Shown: positions 44,635-53,323 of the stretch, in pieces | How the letters are laid out: each line of letters starts with the position of its first letter | How positions within the stretch are numbered: position 1 is the first letter of the stretch | Assembly: GCA_016281495.1 (NCBI GenBank) | Contig: JAEEIU010000038.1 | Location: 62,001-126,000, forward strand | Reading direction: 5' to 3' | Length of the DNA: 64,000 nt | DNA from: Treponema sp. | GTDB lineage: Bacteria > Spirochaetota > Spirochaetia > Treponematales > Treponemataceae | Translations under genes and position numbers: made by a program | The notes under the pieces: model-generated | What the model was told of the DNA's origin: nothing | Database searches by the model: none | The model's input: the letters and a program-made list of their open reading frames with translations, nothing else

Positions 44635-45520
44635 CCTGATTCAATATGTTGTTTGATGAAAGCTCTTTACCCAGTTTGTCATAAAGGCTCTTTGCAAGCT
44701 CAAGTAAAGGTCCCGGTTTTTCTTTGCTTGATTTACCAAGACCGAAAATACGTGCGATTGCTTTTTTATGCTCATCAAGACGTTTCAGACGCAGCTCAAG
44801 ATCTTTTTTCTGTCCATATTTGTATTCAAGAAGTCCGGTTATGTAGATTACTCCATCGTAGCCGTAGTTTTTGTCAATGTCAGGACCGAAATTGGAAACA
44901 GGTTCAATTGATTCAATGCGTCCTGTTTCATTTATGAGGGTCTGCTGATAAAAGAACAGTGCCTTGCGGTAGAACACCTGGGCAACATACTCAAAATTAT
45001 GTCCGGGGCACAAAAGATCCAGATCCTTGCACATCCATGCCAGGCGCAGACAAATCTGTCCCCTCTTGAATGTTGGAGCATAACCGATGTCCACCTTCTC
45101 ATAGCAGAGCAAAGCCATATAGTACATGGCAGCACCATCATACAGGCTCCTGTTGTCCGTGAGGTTGTAATAAGGGAAAAGGTTTTCTACAGTGGCAACA
45201 CGCTTATCCTCATCTTCATACAGACGGGCGAGAGTTGCCTCATCCTTGATGTCAACAAAATCCTTCCAGTAAAGCGCTGTATGGCAATGTGGACAGCATC
45301 CGACCTCATAAATTGGAGGAAAAACACGTCCGAATTTCTTTGAAGGCTCAAATACACGATGAAGTTCATCTGTAAGAGGGCCTGCTATCATGCGTCCACC
45401 ACCCTTGTGCATGACCTCTTGGGTAAATTCTTTATTGCAAACTTTGCATAGAACTTTTTCCTTTGCCCAATAAGTTACCGGACCTTTTTTCTCTGATTCT
45501 GTGACTTTTGTTGTAACCAT
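44627..45520 (-). CDS. DUF2225 family protein
   Basis: 297 residues. The N-terminal zinc-binding part has CKVCNKEF and CCPHCHTALYW, as in DUF2225; the rest is helical and probably made of TPR-like pairs (YYMALLCYEKVDIGY, RKALFFYQQTLINE). The function of the family is unknown. AGAGGTG precedes ATG 45520, and acpS ends three bases upstream, so it is embedded in the operon. Confidence 0.8.
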   Translation of the reverse strand: MVTTKVTESEKKGPVTYWAKEKVLCKVCNKEFTQEVMHKGGGRMIAGPLTDELHRVFEPSKKFGRVFPPIYEVGCCPHCHTALYWKDFVDIKDEATLARLYEDEDKRVATVENLFPYYNLTDNRSLYDGAAMYYMALLCYEKVDIGYAPTFKRGQICLRLAWMCKDLDLLCPGHNFEYVAQVFYRKALFFYQQTLINETGRIESIEPVSNFGPDIDKNYGYDGVIYITGLLEYKYGQKKDLELRLKRLDEHKKAIARIFGLGKSSKEKPGPLLELAKSLYDKLGKELSSNNILNQDD

Positions 45521-45523
45521 TAT

Positions 45524-45907
45524 TTACACCTCTTTTTCTATAACAACATACGCAAGTGCATATTCTTTCTCATGACTCAACGACAAATGAACCCTGGCAT
45601 TTTTTCCGCAAAGGCTGTCGGTAATAGACCTTGCCTTGTTTTCCAGAAACAGTTCGGGCTTGCCGTCCTCATTATTTTCCACATGGATGTCGCTGAGCTC
45701 AAAGCCCCTCAATCCAGTTCCCAATGCCTTGGAGAAAGCTTCCTTGGCCGCAAAACGTACTGCGTAATACTCACACAGCCTTTGATCCGACATGGATTCA
45801 CAAGCCATCTCTTTTGGATGAAAAAACCTTCTGATAATATCGGGATTTTTTATCCATTTCTGCAATCTTGTTACATAAACTATATCACAACCTATGCCAA
45901 AAATCAT
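45524..45907 (-). CDS. acpS: holo-[acyl-carrier-protein] synthase
   Basis: Transfers 4'-phosphopantetheine from CoA to acyl carrier protein. Motifs GIGCDIVYVTRLQKW (metal-binding Asp) and FAAKEAFSKALGTG (metal-binding Glu) are intact; LSLSHEKEYALA is the final conserved strand. 127 residues. AGGAT precedes ATG 45907 by six bases. Confidence 0.94.
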   Translation of the reverse strand: MIFGIGCDIVYVTRLQKWIKNPDIIRRFFHPKEMACESMSDQRLCEYYAVRFAAKEAFSKALGTGLRGFELSDIHVENNEDGKPELFLENKARSITDSLCGKNARVHLSLSHEKEYALAYVVIEKEV

Positions 45908-45915
45908 CTTTTATC

Positions 45916-46968
45916 CTAAGGATTCGTTAAAACGGGTACCTGCTCATCTGCGGGAACATTTTGAGCCGGTTCTTCAGATTCATTGGAGTTGTTCTCCTGC
46001 AATTCCTCATTGATCTCCTCCAGGGCAGACTCAACCACTATATGTACGGATTGAATGGATTGAGCATCAACCTGTATCCCTGAAGGAACCGTTATTTCAA
46101 TAGGAATGTCATATTCTCCGGATTCTGTCACCGAAGAACAGTTGGCAATGGCCATTATCTGGCTTTCACTCAGGCGCTCAAGGGCAAGAACAGTACCCGA
46201 CAGATTCAGGCTTACCGAGTATGGTCCGTTTGCTATATAAAGATTGTCAGGCAAACCTATGGATGTAACCTCTACCTGTGAAAAAGTCGTGGAAGTCTGA
46301 GATTGAACAAGATCCACAGTCACTTTTACATTCTGGGTCTCATTCAATTTTAGGAACTGATTGTCATTTATCAAAGAAACCTCATATTCCGAGCTGCGGT
46401 ATATCCCCTCGATGTTGATTGCACCAGTGTATATATGGCTCAAGCTGTCCACAATGCTTTTTGGACCGTCAATCCTTGCATAAGTAGGCTCAACTTTGAC
46501 CGAAAGGACTTCGTAACCGCGCGCAGGGGTTCCCACAAGGGATGTTTTTACAGGCAAATACTTGAATTTCTTTTCCTCAACACTTGTCTTTATGTTCTCG
46601 GGGACTGATGTTATCTCAAGAGGATCCATCAGCTTTAACCTTGGACTAGTCTCTATAAGGACAGGGAAATCAAATGTGCCTTCTGCTGTCTGCGAGCTTA
46701 TGTCAATATATGCCTCAAGGTCATCTTCATTTATACCTGCCAGCTGTTCCTGTTTTGCATGTACTGTGACCTTTACTGATTTTATGGCGTTTTTATCTGT
46801 CGCACTGGTCATCTGTCCGTTCTCTACAGTGGAAACCAAAAGGGTAAATGTTTTTTTGTCAAGAAGAGAAAGGTTATAGAAAAAATACAGCAACAGTGCG
46901 AGGGCAAGACATATTACCTTTGCCGGCCAGTTTTCCAGGAGTTTATCAAGAAGCCGCTTGATCTTCAT
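45916..46968 (-). CDS. cdaR: YbbR-domain protein, CdaA regulator
   Basis: Membrane-anchored extracytoplasmic protein that modulates the diadenylate cyclase CdaA. One N-terminal helix (about 14-35) is followed by several YbbR repeats of about 80-90 residues, seen as repeating hydrophobic and Val-rich strands ending in Val/Thr/Val patterns. The tail (Glu/Asn/Pro rich) is disordered. ATG 46968 is preferred because GGAGGAG lies eight bases upstream; the ATG at 46983 is part of that site. It overlaps the cdaA end by 23 bases. Confidence 0.88.
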   Translation of the reverse strand: MKIKRLLDKLLENWPAKVICLALALLLYFFYNLSLLDKKTFTLLVSTVENGQMTSATDKNAIKSVKVTVHAKQEQLAGINEDDLEAYIDISSQTAEGTFDFPVLIETSPRLKLMDPLEITSVPENIKTSVEEKKFKYLPVKTSLVGTPARGYEVLSVKVEPTYARIDGPKSIVDSLSHIYTGAINIEGIYRSSEYEVSLINDNQFLKLNETQNVKVTVDLVQSQTSTTFSQVEVTSIGLPDNLYIANGPYSVSLNLSGTVLALERLSESQIMAIANCSSVTESGEYDIPIEITVPSGIQVDAQSIQSVHIVVESALEEINEELQENNSNESEEPAQNVPADEQVPVLTNP

Positions 46969-47773
46969 CTTCTGCTCCTCCATCTTCTGAACTGCTTTTT
47001 TCCGTCTTTACAGAAAGAAGCCTAGTCAAATCGGTAGTCAACTGACTCATGGAAAGGTCATAATGCAGGACTGAGTCATATGCAAGACTGATGGCACCTG
47101 TTTCCTCACTTACAACAAGTACAACACTGTCTGATACCTCGCTTGTTCCCAAAGCCGCACGGTGACGGGTTCCATAGGTTTTCTTTATATCGTATTGTTC
47201 GCTCAAAGGCAAAAAACATCCCGCGGCAACGACCCTGTCATCCTGAATGACACATGCTCCGTCATGAAGCGGGGTGTCAAACACAAATATCGTAACCAAA
47301 AGGCTTGCTGATATCTTTGCATCGAGTTTTTCACCTGTATCAGAAATATTCTCAAGCTTTGTTTTTCTAAGGAATACCACAAGCATGCCTCTTTTTTGTT
47401 TGGAAAGAGTATCTGCGGCAAGAAGTACGTTCTGTATGGTATCACTTGAGTACAATGTTTTTTTTCTGGAATTGAACCATTCAACCTGACCAAGTTTTAA
47501 GAGGATTTTTCGGATTTCAGGCTGGAAAACAAGAACAAAGCCCACAAGAAGAGCCGGTGTAACAAAAGTCAGGAGCCATTTCACAGTAGTAAGGTCAAAG
47601 ATTCCCACCACAGCGTATGCAAGCGCTATGATAACGGCCGCCTTTAATATCTGTGCGGAATTTGTCCTTACAATAAGCTGATAGCCCTTGTACAGCAGGA
47701 AAAAAAGAACTCCCACGTCAAGGACAGGCCTGATGTAATCATATATCCGTAAAAGGCTTTCTACTCCGTTCAT
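46946..47773 (-). CDS. cdaA: diadenylate cyclase CdaA
   Basis: Makes c-di-AMP from two ATP, a second messenger for osmotic and cell-wall control. Three N-terminal membrane helices (to about residue 85), then the DAC domain with both active-site motifs, DGA at 171-173 (TPLHDGACVI) and RHR at 203-205 (GTRHRAALG). 275 residues from ATG 47773, which overlaps the folP stop by one base and has GGGAG upstream. It forms a unit with cdaR, the usual pairing. Confidence 0.94.
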   Translation of the reverse strand: MNGVESLLRIYDYIRPVLDVGVLFFLLYKGYQLIVRTNSAQILKAAVIIALAYAVVGIFDLTTVKWLLTFVTPALLVGFVLVFQPEIRKILLKLGQVEWFNSRKKTLYSSDTIQNVLLAADTLSKQKRGMLVVFLRKTKLENISDTGEKLDAKISASLLVTIFVFDTPLHDGACVIQDDRVVAAGCFLPLSEQYDIKKTYGTRHRAALGTSEVSDSVVLVVSEETGAISLAYDSVLHYDLSMSQLTTDLTRLLSVKTEKSSSEDGGAEDEDQAAS

Positions 47774-48639
47774 CAAAACTCCCGTTTTCTTTTATCATCA
47801 CAAAGGAGGCCGCTTTCAATCCCAAGGGCAGCCATCACATTGAATGTATCGACACATGGCCCCACATCATGCACACGAACCATCACGGCACCGTACAACA
47901 GGGAAAAAAGATCTGCCGCAAGAGTTCCGTAAAGCCTGTCTCCAACCTCACGTCCCGTAATCTGACCAATGCAGCTTTTTCGCGAAAGAGCCATCAGCAC
48001 CGGATATTTTCCGTCACAAAGAGAACCGCATCTTTTTATCAGCTCAATGTTTCCGTTCAAATCCTTGCCGAATCCAATACCCGGATCAACTATTATTTTA
48101 TCATGCTGAATGCCTGCGTCAAGAGCAAACTGCACACGTTTTGTCAGATATGAGTCGACCTCAAGGAAAACATCCTCATAAGAGGTATTTTTCTGCATGT
48201 CGCTGGAGCTTCCCCTTTTATGCATTAAGATGACGGGGATTTTTTTCTCTGATGCAAAAGCTGCCAGCTCAGGATCATCTTCCAGTGCTGAAATGTCATT
48301 TACAATATCGGCACCCTCATCAAAGGCAGCCTTCATAACGTTCTTTTTCCTTGTATCAATTGAAATAGGAATATCAGAGCGTTTTCTTATCTCCTTTATG
48401 ACCGGTACAATCCGCCTTATTTCTTCATCTTCGGCAATATAATCCGCACCCGGTCTTGTAGATTCGCCTCCCAGATCAAGAATATCTGCACCCTCGTCAA
48501 TACACTTGAATGCAAGATCCTGTCTTCCGCGGCTATCCGGATAAAAACTGTCTGGGGTACAATTTATGATTCCCATTATAAATGCAGGGCGTTCGGTATG
48601 TATGGTTCTCTGTGCAAGCTTAAGTTCTCTTTTTTTCAT
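47773..48639 (-). CDS. folP: dihydropteroate synthase
   Basis: Condenses p-aminobenzoate with the pterin diphosphate in folate synthesis. Motifs GIINCTPDSFYPDSRG and ILDLGGESTRPGA at the N-terminus, DPGIGFGKDLNGNIEL later. 288 residues, normal. Its start overlaps the dxs end by 20 bases, and its stop overlaps cdaA's ATG. In other bacteria folP is also often near cdaA (with glmM), so the pairing is known. Confidence 0.93.
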   Translation of the reverse strand: MKKRELKLAQRTIHTERPAFIMGIINCTPDSFYPDSRGRQDLAFKCIDEGADILDLGGESTRPGADYIAEDEEIRRIVPVIKEIRKRSDIPISIDTRKKNVMKAAFDEGADIVNDISALEDDPELAAFASEKKIPVILMHKRGSSSDMQKNTSYEDVFLEVDSYLTKRVQFALDAGIQHDKIIVDPGIGFGKDLNGNIELIKRCGSLCDGKYPVLMALSRKSCIGQITGREVGDRLYGTLAADLFSLLYGAVMVRVHDVGPCVDTFNVMAALGIESGLLCDDKRKREF

Positions 48640-50548
48640 ACTGAATTACCCTTTCTGCAATGTTTTCCGGTGAAAGTCCCGCATCCTCAAGAATCTGCTC
48701 CCTGTTTCCATTATGGCAGAATTTATCTGGAAAAGCAATCACATCTATATTCTTTTTGCCATTTAAAAGCAAAACCCGTGAAATATACTCACCTATTCCA
48801 CCCTCAAGGATTCCATCCTCAACAACAAGAATATAGTCATAACCTTTTGCAGTTTCCAGAAAACAGTTTTCGTCAAAGGGCTTGATAAAACGAAGTATGA
48901 ATATGTCCGCTGAAATTCCTTTTAACAGAAGAGAGCGGGCTGCGGTAAGGGTTTCCGTGTAGATTCCTCCAGTGCATACAAGCAAGACAGAAAACGGGGA
49001 TTTTTTTTGCTCAACAAGATTTCCCATAAAAGAAGTGCTTACTGCTGGGGCAAATTCCTCATTTTTGACATGAAGGCCTCGGCCAGGCTCTATCTGAGCT
49101 GAAAAAGCCGGTATCTCGGACGGACAGGAAAGCTTAGGCCACCGCAGCATCACAGGTCCCTTAGCCTCAAATACGGCCCAATCCATGCATAGGTCCAGAT
49201 CCTTTTGAGACACAGGAGAAAGCATCGTTATATTCGGAACAGACCTGAAAAGAGCAATGTCAAATATTCCCTGGTGTGTTTCTCCGTCTCCTGGAACAGC
49301 CCCGGCCCGGTCAAGTGCAAAAACAACATGCCTGTTCTGAAGGGCCACATCCTCTATAACCTGGTCAGTTGAACGCTGCATGAAGGTTGAATAAATCGCG
49401 ACTACAGGAATCATGCCTCCCGCCGCAAGAGCTCCTGCAAAAGTCACAGCATGCTCCTCGGCTATACCGACATCAAAAAAACGCTCCTTATATCTTCTGG
49501 AAAATGCATCAAGACCTGTTCCCTTTGCCATAGCCGCAGTAACCGCAGTAATTCTGGAATCCTTTTTACCAAGCTCCAGCATTTTTGAGCTGAATGCCTC
49601 CGTAAAGCTAAGGGCATCAAATTTTTCTACGACACCATCACTTGTATTGAAGGGTCCTATGCCATGGAATGTCGCCGGATCGTTTTCCGCAGGACTGTAT
49701 CCCCTTCCCTTTTTCGTAACAACATGAACCACGACAGGCCTGGGAATCTTGGAAACCTTTTTGAACATAGCCTCCATTTGCCTTATGTTGTGGCCATCAA
49801 GAGGGCCTACATACTCAAAGCCCAGATCAACAAAAAGATTGTTGGTCAAGAGAAGTCCCTTGAGCCCCCTTTTAAAGCGGTATATGAATTTTCCAAGGTG
49901 ATTTTCTGAGTTTGGAAGAAGATCAACAGCCCTGTCGATTTTATGCCTGAGTTCCTGATATGAGCGGGACATTGAAAGTTTTGAAAGGTATCTTGAAATT
50001 GCACCGGTATTCGGACTGATTGACATCTGGTTGTCGTTGAGTACAACTATGAGGTTCTTTGAAAGCTGACCGGCATGACTCAATGCCTCAAAAGCCATGC
50101 CGCCTGTAAGGGCTCCATCTCCGATAACAGCAACAACCTTGTCATTCCTTCCCTGAAGCCTCCAGGCCGCCAAAAGGCCCAGTGCAGAGGAAATAGATGA
50201 TGATGAATGGCCTGCGTCAAAATAGTCATGTGGGCTTTCAGATATGCGTGTAAAACCGGAAATACCGTCTTTTAGCCTGATGGTTGGAAAAGAGTCATAT
50301 CGACCGGTTAAAAGCTTGTGGGGATATGACTGATGGCTTACGTCCCAGACTATGGCATCCTTGGGACTATCAAAAACCCTATGGAGTGCTATTGTAAGCT
50401 CTACAATGCCAAGATTACTTGCAAGATGACCTCCGTTTTTCCCGACAACCTCAAGAATTTTCCGCCTGATTTCTGCTGCCAGGGATGACAGAGATTTTTC
50501 TGAGAGTTTTTTCAAATCATCCGGAGAATGAATATTCTGCAATAACAA
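48620..50548 (-). CDS. dxs: 1-deoxy-D-xylulose-5-phosphate synthase
   Basis: First enzyme of the non-mevalonate isoprenoid pathway: joins pyruvate and glyceraldehyde 3-phosphate with thiamine diphosphate. TPP motif GDGALTGGMAFEAL, HLASNLGIVEL, and the pyrimidine-domain Glu in VGIAEEHAVTFAGALA. About 642 residues. Start uses TTG: 50548 is preferred as GGAG (50560-50557) lies eight bases upstream; TTG 50554 is too close to it. It is the first gene of the operon and begins about 20 bases after the U-run of a terminator. Confidence 0.93.
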   Translation of the reverse strand: MLLQNIHSPDDLKKLSEKSLSSLAAEIRRKILEVVGKNGGHLASNLGIVELTIALHRVFDSPKDAIVWDVSHQSYPHKLLTGRYDSFPTIRLKDGISGFTRISESPHDYFDAGHSSSSISSALGLLAAWRLQGRNDKVVAVIGDGALTGGMAFEALSHAGQLSKNLIVVLNDNQMSISPNTGAISRYLSKLSMSRSYQELRHKIDRAVDLLPNSENHLGKFIYRFKRGLKGLLLTNNLFVDLGFEYVGPLDGHNIRQMEAMFKKVSKIPRPVVVHVVTKKGRGYSPAENDPATFHGIGPFNTSDGVVEKFDALSFTEAFSSKMLELGKKDSRITAVTAAMAKGTGLDAFSRRYKERFFDVGIAEEHAVTFAGALAAGGMIPVVAIYSTFMQRSTDQVIEDVALQNRHVVFALDRAGAVPGDGETHQGIFDIALFRSVPNITMLSPVSQKDLDLCMDWAVFEAKGPVMLRWPKLSCPSEIPAFSAQIEPGRGLHVKNEEFAPAVSTSFMGNLVEQKKSPFSVLLVCTGGIYTETLTAARSLLLKGISADIFILRFIKPFDENCFLETAKGYDYILVVEDGILEGGIGEYISRVLLLNGKKNIDVIAFPDKFCHNGNREQILEDAGLSPENIAERVIQYEKKRT

Positions 50549-50571
50549 AGGCAATACTCCATGACCAGGGT

Positions 50572-50614
50572 AAAAAAAAGACCGCAGTACGTCCTAAAAC
50601 AGACCGCGGTCTTT
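50572..50614 (-). terminator. Rho-independent terminator between the AURKAIP1-type gene and dxs
   Basis: On the minus strand AAAGACCGC (50614-50606) pairs perfectly with GCGGTCTTT (50585-50577), followed by more T. The loop is about 20 bases and contains an ACCGCGGT palindrome which offers a competing fold. Confidence 0.8.
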
Positions 50615-50642
50615 CATCGCATAATCATAAGAAACAAAAAGT

Positions 50643-50732
50643 TTACTTGCTCTTATGCCGATTCCGTCTAAGCTTCTTCTTGCGCTTATGTGTTGCTATC
50701 TTTGCGCGCTTTCTTTTCTTACCACAAGGCAC
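50643..50732 (-). CDS. 29-residue AURKAIP1/COX24-domain protein (ribosomal bS22/mS38-like)
   Basis: Short gene with GTG start at 50732, AAGGAG seven bases upstream and its own promoter. The product is MPCGKKRKRAKIATHKRKKK followed by LRRNRHKSK: 29 residues, nearly all basic. The KIATHKRKKKLRR core matches the AURKAIP1/COX24 domain, known in mitochondrial mS38 and in the mycobacterial bS22 of the small subunit near the decoding centre. A ribosomal role is therefore likely but inferred. A strong terminator follows the stop. Confidence 0.85.
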   Translation of the reverse strand: MPCGKKRKRAKIATHKRKKKLRRNRHKSK

Positions 50733-50765
50733 GATGATACTCCTTAATAATGAATAAGTTCTATA

Positions 50766-50794
50766 ATTATGAAGATTTTAGCCGTTTACGTCAA
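50766..50794 (-). promoter_or_regulatory. promoter for the AURKAIP1-type gene
   Basis: Minus strand TTGACG (50794-50789), 17-base spacer, CATAAT (50771-50766). It is the only good promoter seen for this gene and, by read-through, possibly for the dxs operon. Confidence 0.7.
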
Positions 50795-50811
50795 GTAGTT
50801 ACGGTAGAAAA

Positions 50812-50850
50812 AAATGATTTTTTTATGGCAGGACCCCAAATTTTGCCATA
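50812..50850 (-). terminator. possible terminator after hemW
   Basis: On the minus strand TATGGCA (50850-50844) pairs with TGCCATA (50830-50824). The T-run comes only after a short A-run that can pair with it, so the end structure is unusual. Confidence 0.45.
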
Positions 50851-50859
50851 GAAAATGTC

Positions 50860-52053
50860 CTACAGAGTAGTTAAAAAGGGATTCAGGAAGAGAAGTCCTT
50901 TCTCCGTCAAGGAATAGTCATTTCCCGATGTTTTTGCCATTCCGCGCTTTACATAATCATGCCACAGCCCGTCATCCACTCCCAGCCTCGCAGACAAATC
51001 ACCATTCCATTTGAGGCCGGAAAAGCGCTTTTTATAGTCAAGAGAATTGATTCCCGCAAGCGTCCGCAACCCCATCATGATATACTCAAATTCCTCGATC
51101 TCCAAAGGCAAAAGTTCTTTTTCCCTCGGTATGGCTTCCCCTGTAATTGAGTTTCCTGTCCAAAAACCGCAATATTGCTTAATGTCCCTGGTATTTGTAT
51201 AGCGGAATCCTCCACTGGCTGAAAAATCATAAATTGAGCCTGTTGCCCCTGCTCCGATTCCAATATAATCATCCTGCTTCCAGTAAGTCATGTTATGGAT
51301 GCTCTCATGACCTGGTTTTGCAAAATTCGAAACCTCATACTGCACGTAGCCCTTCTCATTAAGGATTGCCCGTCCATTCATCCATTGGCGGTCAGCATCA
51401 TCCGGATTCCATTCCTCGCCTGACTCAATGCGCTTTGCAAGAGGTGTATCCTCTTCCACTGTAAGAGTATAAAGGGAAACATGCTGCGGCTCCCAATTCA
51501 ATATCCCGTACAAGGATTCCTCAAATTCCCTGGCAGAAATGCCTCCAAGCCCTGCTATTACATCCAGATTAAGATCTCGTTTCCACACAGTTTTTACAAG
51601 ATCAAGCGCTTTCATGCAGGTTTTTACGTCACAATGCCTGTTCACGTTTCTGAGGGCTTTTTCATTAAAGGACTGTATTCCAAGAGAGAGCCTGTCAACC
51701 CCCAAACCAGTCATTACGTCAAGATGTTTCCTGCAAAGGGTCTCTGGGTTCATCTCCACGGTTATTTCCAGAGGATCTGTACTGGGGAAAAGATGTTTCA
51801 ACCCTTGTAAAAGCCTTTCAAGCTGGGAAGGAGACAAAAGGCTTGGTGTTCCTCCACCGATATAAATAGTTTTCCACCCGCTTACAGGCTTTAGAGAGGA
51901 ATAAAATGAGCTGTAATAGGCCGCTTCCGCCAGCAATGCGTCAATATATCCATCATCTATCCCTTTCATACAGGGAACAGAGAAAAAATCGCAATAATCA
52001 CACTTTGCCGTACAAAAAGGCACATGAACGTATAAAGAGACGCTGTCCTGCAT
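50860..52053 (-). CDS. hemW: radical SAM heme-related protein HemW
   Basis: 397 residues with the radical SAM cluster motif FCTAKCDYCDFF near the N-terminus, VDRLSLGIQSFNEKALR, and the HemW-type GAGATGSIYD and C-terminal winged-helix region. The HemN-specific N-terminal extension is absent, so HemW, a heme carrier, fits better than coproporphyrinogen dehydrogenase. It lies six bases after lepB and forms an operon with it. No other heme gene is seen. Confidence 0.88.
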   Translation of the reverse strand: MQDSVSLYVHVPFCTAKCDYCDFFSVPCMKGIDDGYIDALLAEAAYYSSFYSSLKPVSGWKTIYIGGGTPSLLSPSQLERLLQGLKHLFPSTDPLEITVEMNPETLCRKHLDVMTGLGVDRLSLGIQSFNEKALRNVNRHCDVKTCMKALDLVKTVWKRDLNLDVIAGLGGISAREFEESLYGILNWEPQHVSLYTLTVEEDTPLAKRIESGEEWNPDDADRQWMNGRAILNEKGYVQYEVSNFAKPGHESIHNMTYWKQDDYIGIGAGATGSIYDFSASGGFRYTNTRDIKQYCGFWTGNSITGEAIPREKELLPLEIEEFEYIMMGLRTLAGINSLDYKKRFSGLKWNGDLSARLGVDDGLWHDYVKRGMAKTSGNDYSLTEKGLLFLNPFLTTL

Positions 52054-52059
52054 AAAGTA

Positions 52060-52755
52060 CTAGAAAAGCCGGAATTTGTTGAACGGGAAGTATTCCATGA
52101 CGACCTTACCCCTTATGCGTTCTGCGGGAATGTTTCCCCAAAGCCTTGAATCCAGGGCTTCTATGCGGTTGTCGGCAAGAACAAAATACTCATCCTCACC
52201 CAGAGTAACAGGCTCCATGTTTCCGGTAGAACCAAGACCGTCCCATTCCACTGGCACGGAATAAATCTGAATGCCATATTCTTTTTCTGCCATCTCGAAT
52301 TCCGACAGATAAAGGCTCTTGTCCTCAGGCTTTACAAAAAGCATGTAGTCCTTCATGTAGATTGTGTCACCGGGGATTCCCATAACCCTGCGTACGGCCG
52401 GCTGTCCCGTAAGGCGATCGGTATGACCAAAGGGTTCAATCTGCTGAAAGGTGAAAAATGCCACAATTTTGTTCATTACAGAAAGAGGAGCGGACTGTTT
52501 TTCATCGTCGAGTCTGGAAAGATATACAAGGTCCCCACGTTTCGGGCTGCGGAAAAGCGGACTGACAAAAACCGCACTGTTCTTGGTTAGATCAGGAACC
52601 ATTGAATCCGAGCGGATAAAAACAGGAAAAAGTACCCAATTGCAGACAAGAGTAAGCAAAACAACCAATATGCCTGTTACTGTAAGCGTTGTAGTAACAG
52701 TTTTCTTCCGAGACCTACGTAATTCAAAGGAATAATCGTATACATTTTGTTTCAT
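52060..52755 (-). CDS. lepB: signal peptidase I with Arg at the catalytic Lys position
   Basis: Type I signal peptidase at the inner membrane, 231 residues. One N-terminal helix (about 20-42), box B with the nucleophile S51 in IRSDSMVPDL, box C region RSPKRGDLVY, box D VRRVMGIPGDTIYMKD, and box E YFVLADNRIEALDSRLWG. In box D the general-base Lys of the bacterial family (KR-x-x-G-x-PGD) is replaced by Arg (R122, codon CGC). All other boxes are intact. This could be a variant enzyme, an inactive paralogue, or one in which another Lys serves. A second lepB elsewhere cannot be excluded. Confidence 0.88.
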   Translation of the reverse strand: MKQNVYDYSFELRRSRKKTVTTTLTVTGILVVLLTLVCNWVLFPVFIRSDSMVPDLTKNSAVFVSPLFRSPKRGDLVYLSRLDDEKQSAPLSVMNKIVAFFTFQQIEPFGHTDRLTGQPAVRRVMGIPGDTIYMKDYMLFVKPEDKSLYLSEFEMAEKEYGIQIYSVPVEWDGLGSTGNMEPVTLGEDEYFVLADNRIEALDSRLWGNIPAERIRGKVVMEYFPFNKFRLF

Positions 52756-52849
52756 TGTAACCTTATACTATCACATAGGTTAAATGGTTGCAAGGTTATT
52801 TTAAAGAATAACTCTAGACTTTTAGCCGATAAGAAGTTATAGTAGAATG

Positions 52850-53314
52850 ATGGATGGAAGTCGAAAGATTATTGCACAGAACAAGAAGGCATACTTCAAC
52901 TACGGCATAGAAGATAAACTGGAGTGCGGAATCGTCCTGCAGGGAACGGAGGTAAAATCTGTAAAGGCCGGTTCAATTTCCTTCGCAGACAGTTTTGCCT
53001 TGATAGAGAAAGGTGAAGTTTGGGTGCAGAATATGCAGATAGCGGAATATTCATATTCTTCCATCTTCAACCATAACCCTGACCGCAAGAAAAAGCTGTT
53101 ATTGCACAGGGACCAGATAAAGAGGCTTCAGCGCAAGGTCGATGAAAAAGGCTATACGCTGATTCCGTTGGACATTTACCTTACAGGAGGGCGTGTCAAG
53201 CTGACACTTGGCGTGTGTAAGGGTAAAAAGCAATATGATAAACGGGCAAGCATCCGTGAGCGTGACGTGTCAAGGGATATGGCAAGGGAGTTCAGGAAAG
53301 GCTTGCAAGGATGA
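52850..53314 (+). CDS. smpB: SsrA-binding protein SmpB
   Basis: Delivers tmRNA to stalled ribosomes. The OB-fold core is clear: KKAYFNYGIEDKLECGIVLQGTEVKSVKAGSISF in two adjacent strands, HNPDRKKKLLLHRDQIKRL, then LGVCKGKKQYDKRASIRERD, where the C-terminal tail begins. 154 residues. Two adjacent ATGs (52847 and 52850) are possible; TATAGT (52838-52843) would make 52850 the likely first base of the mRNA. No clear Shine-Dalgarno. The secreted-protein gene follows after nine bases. Confidence 0.94.
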   Translation: MDGSRKIIAQNKKAYFNYGIEDKLECGIVLQGTEVKSVKAGSISFADSFALIEKGEVWVQNMQIAEYSYSSIFNHNPDRKKKLLLHRDQIKRLQRKVDEKGYTLIPLDIYLTGGRVKLTLGVCKGKKQYDKRASIRERDVSRDMAREFRKGLQG

Positions 53315-53323
53315 TAAGAGCAT

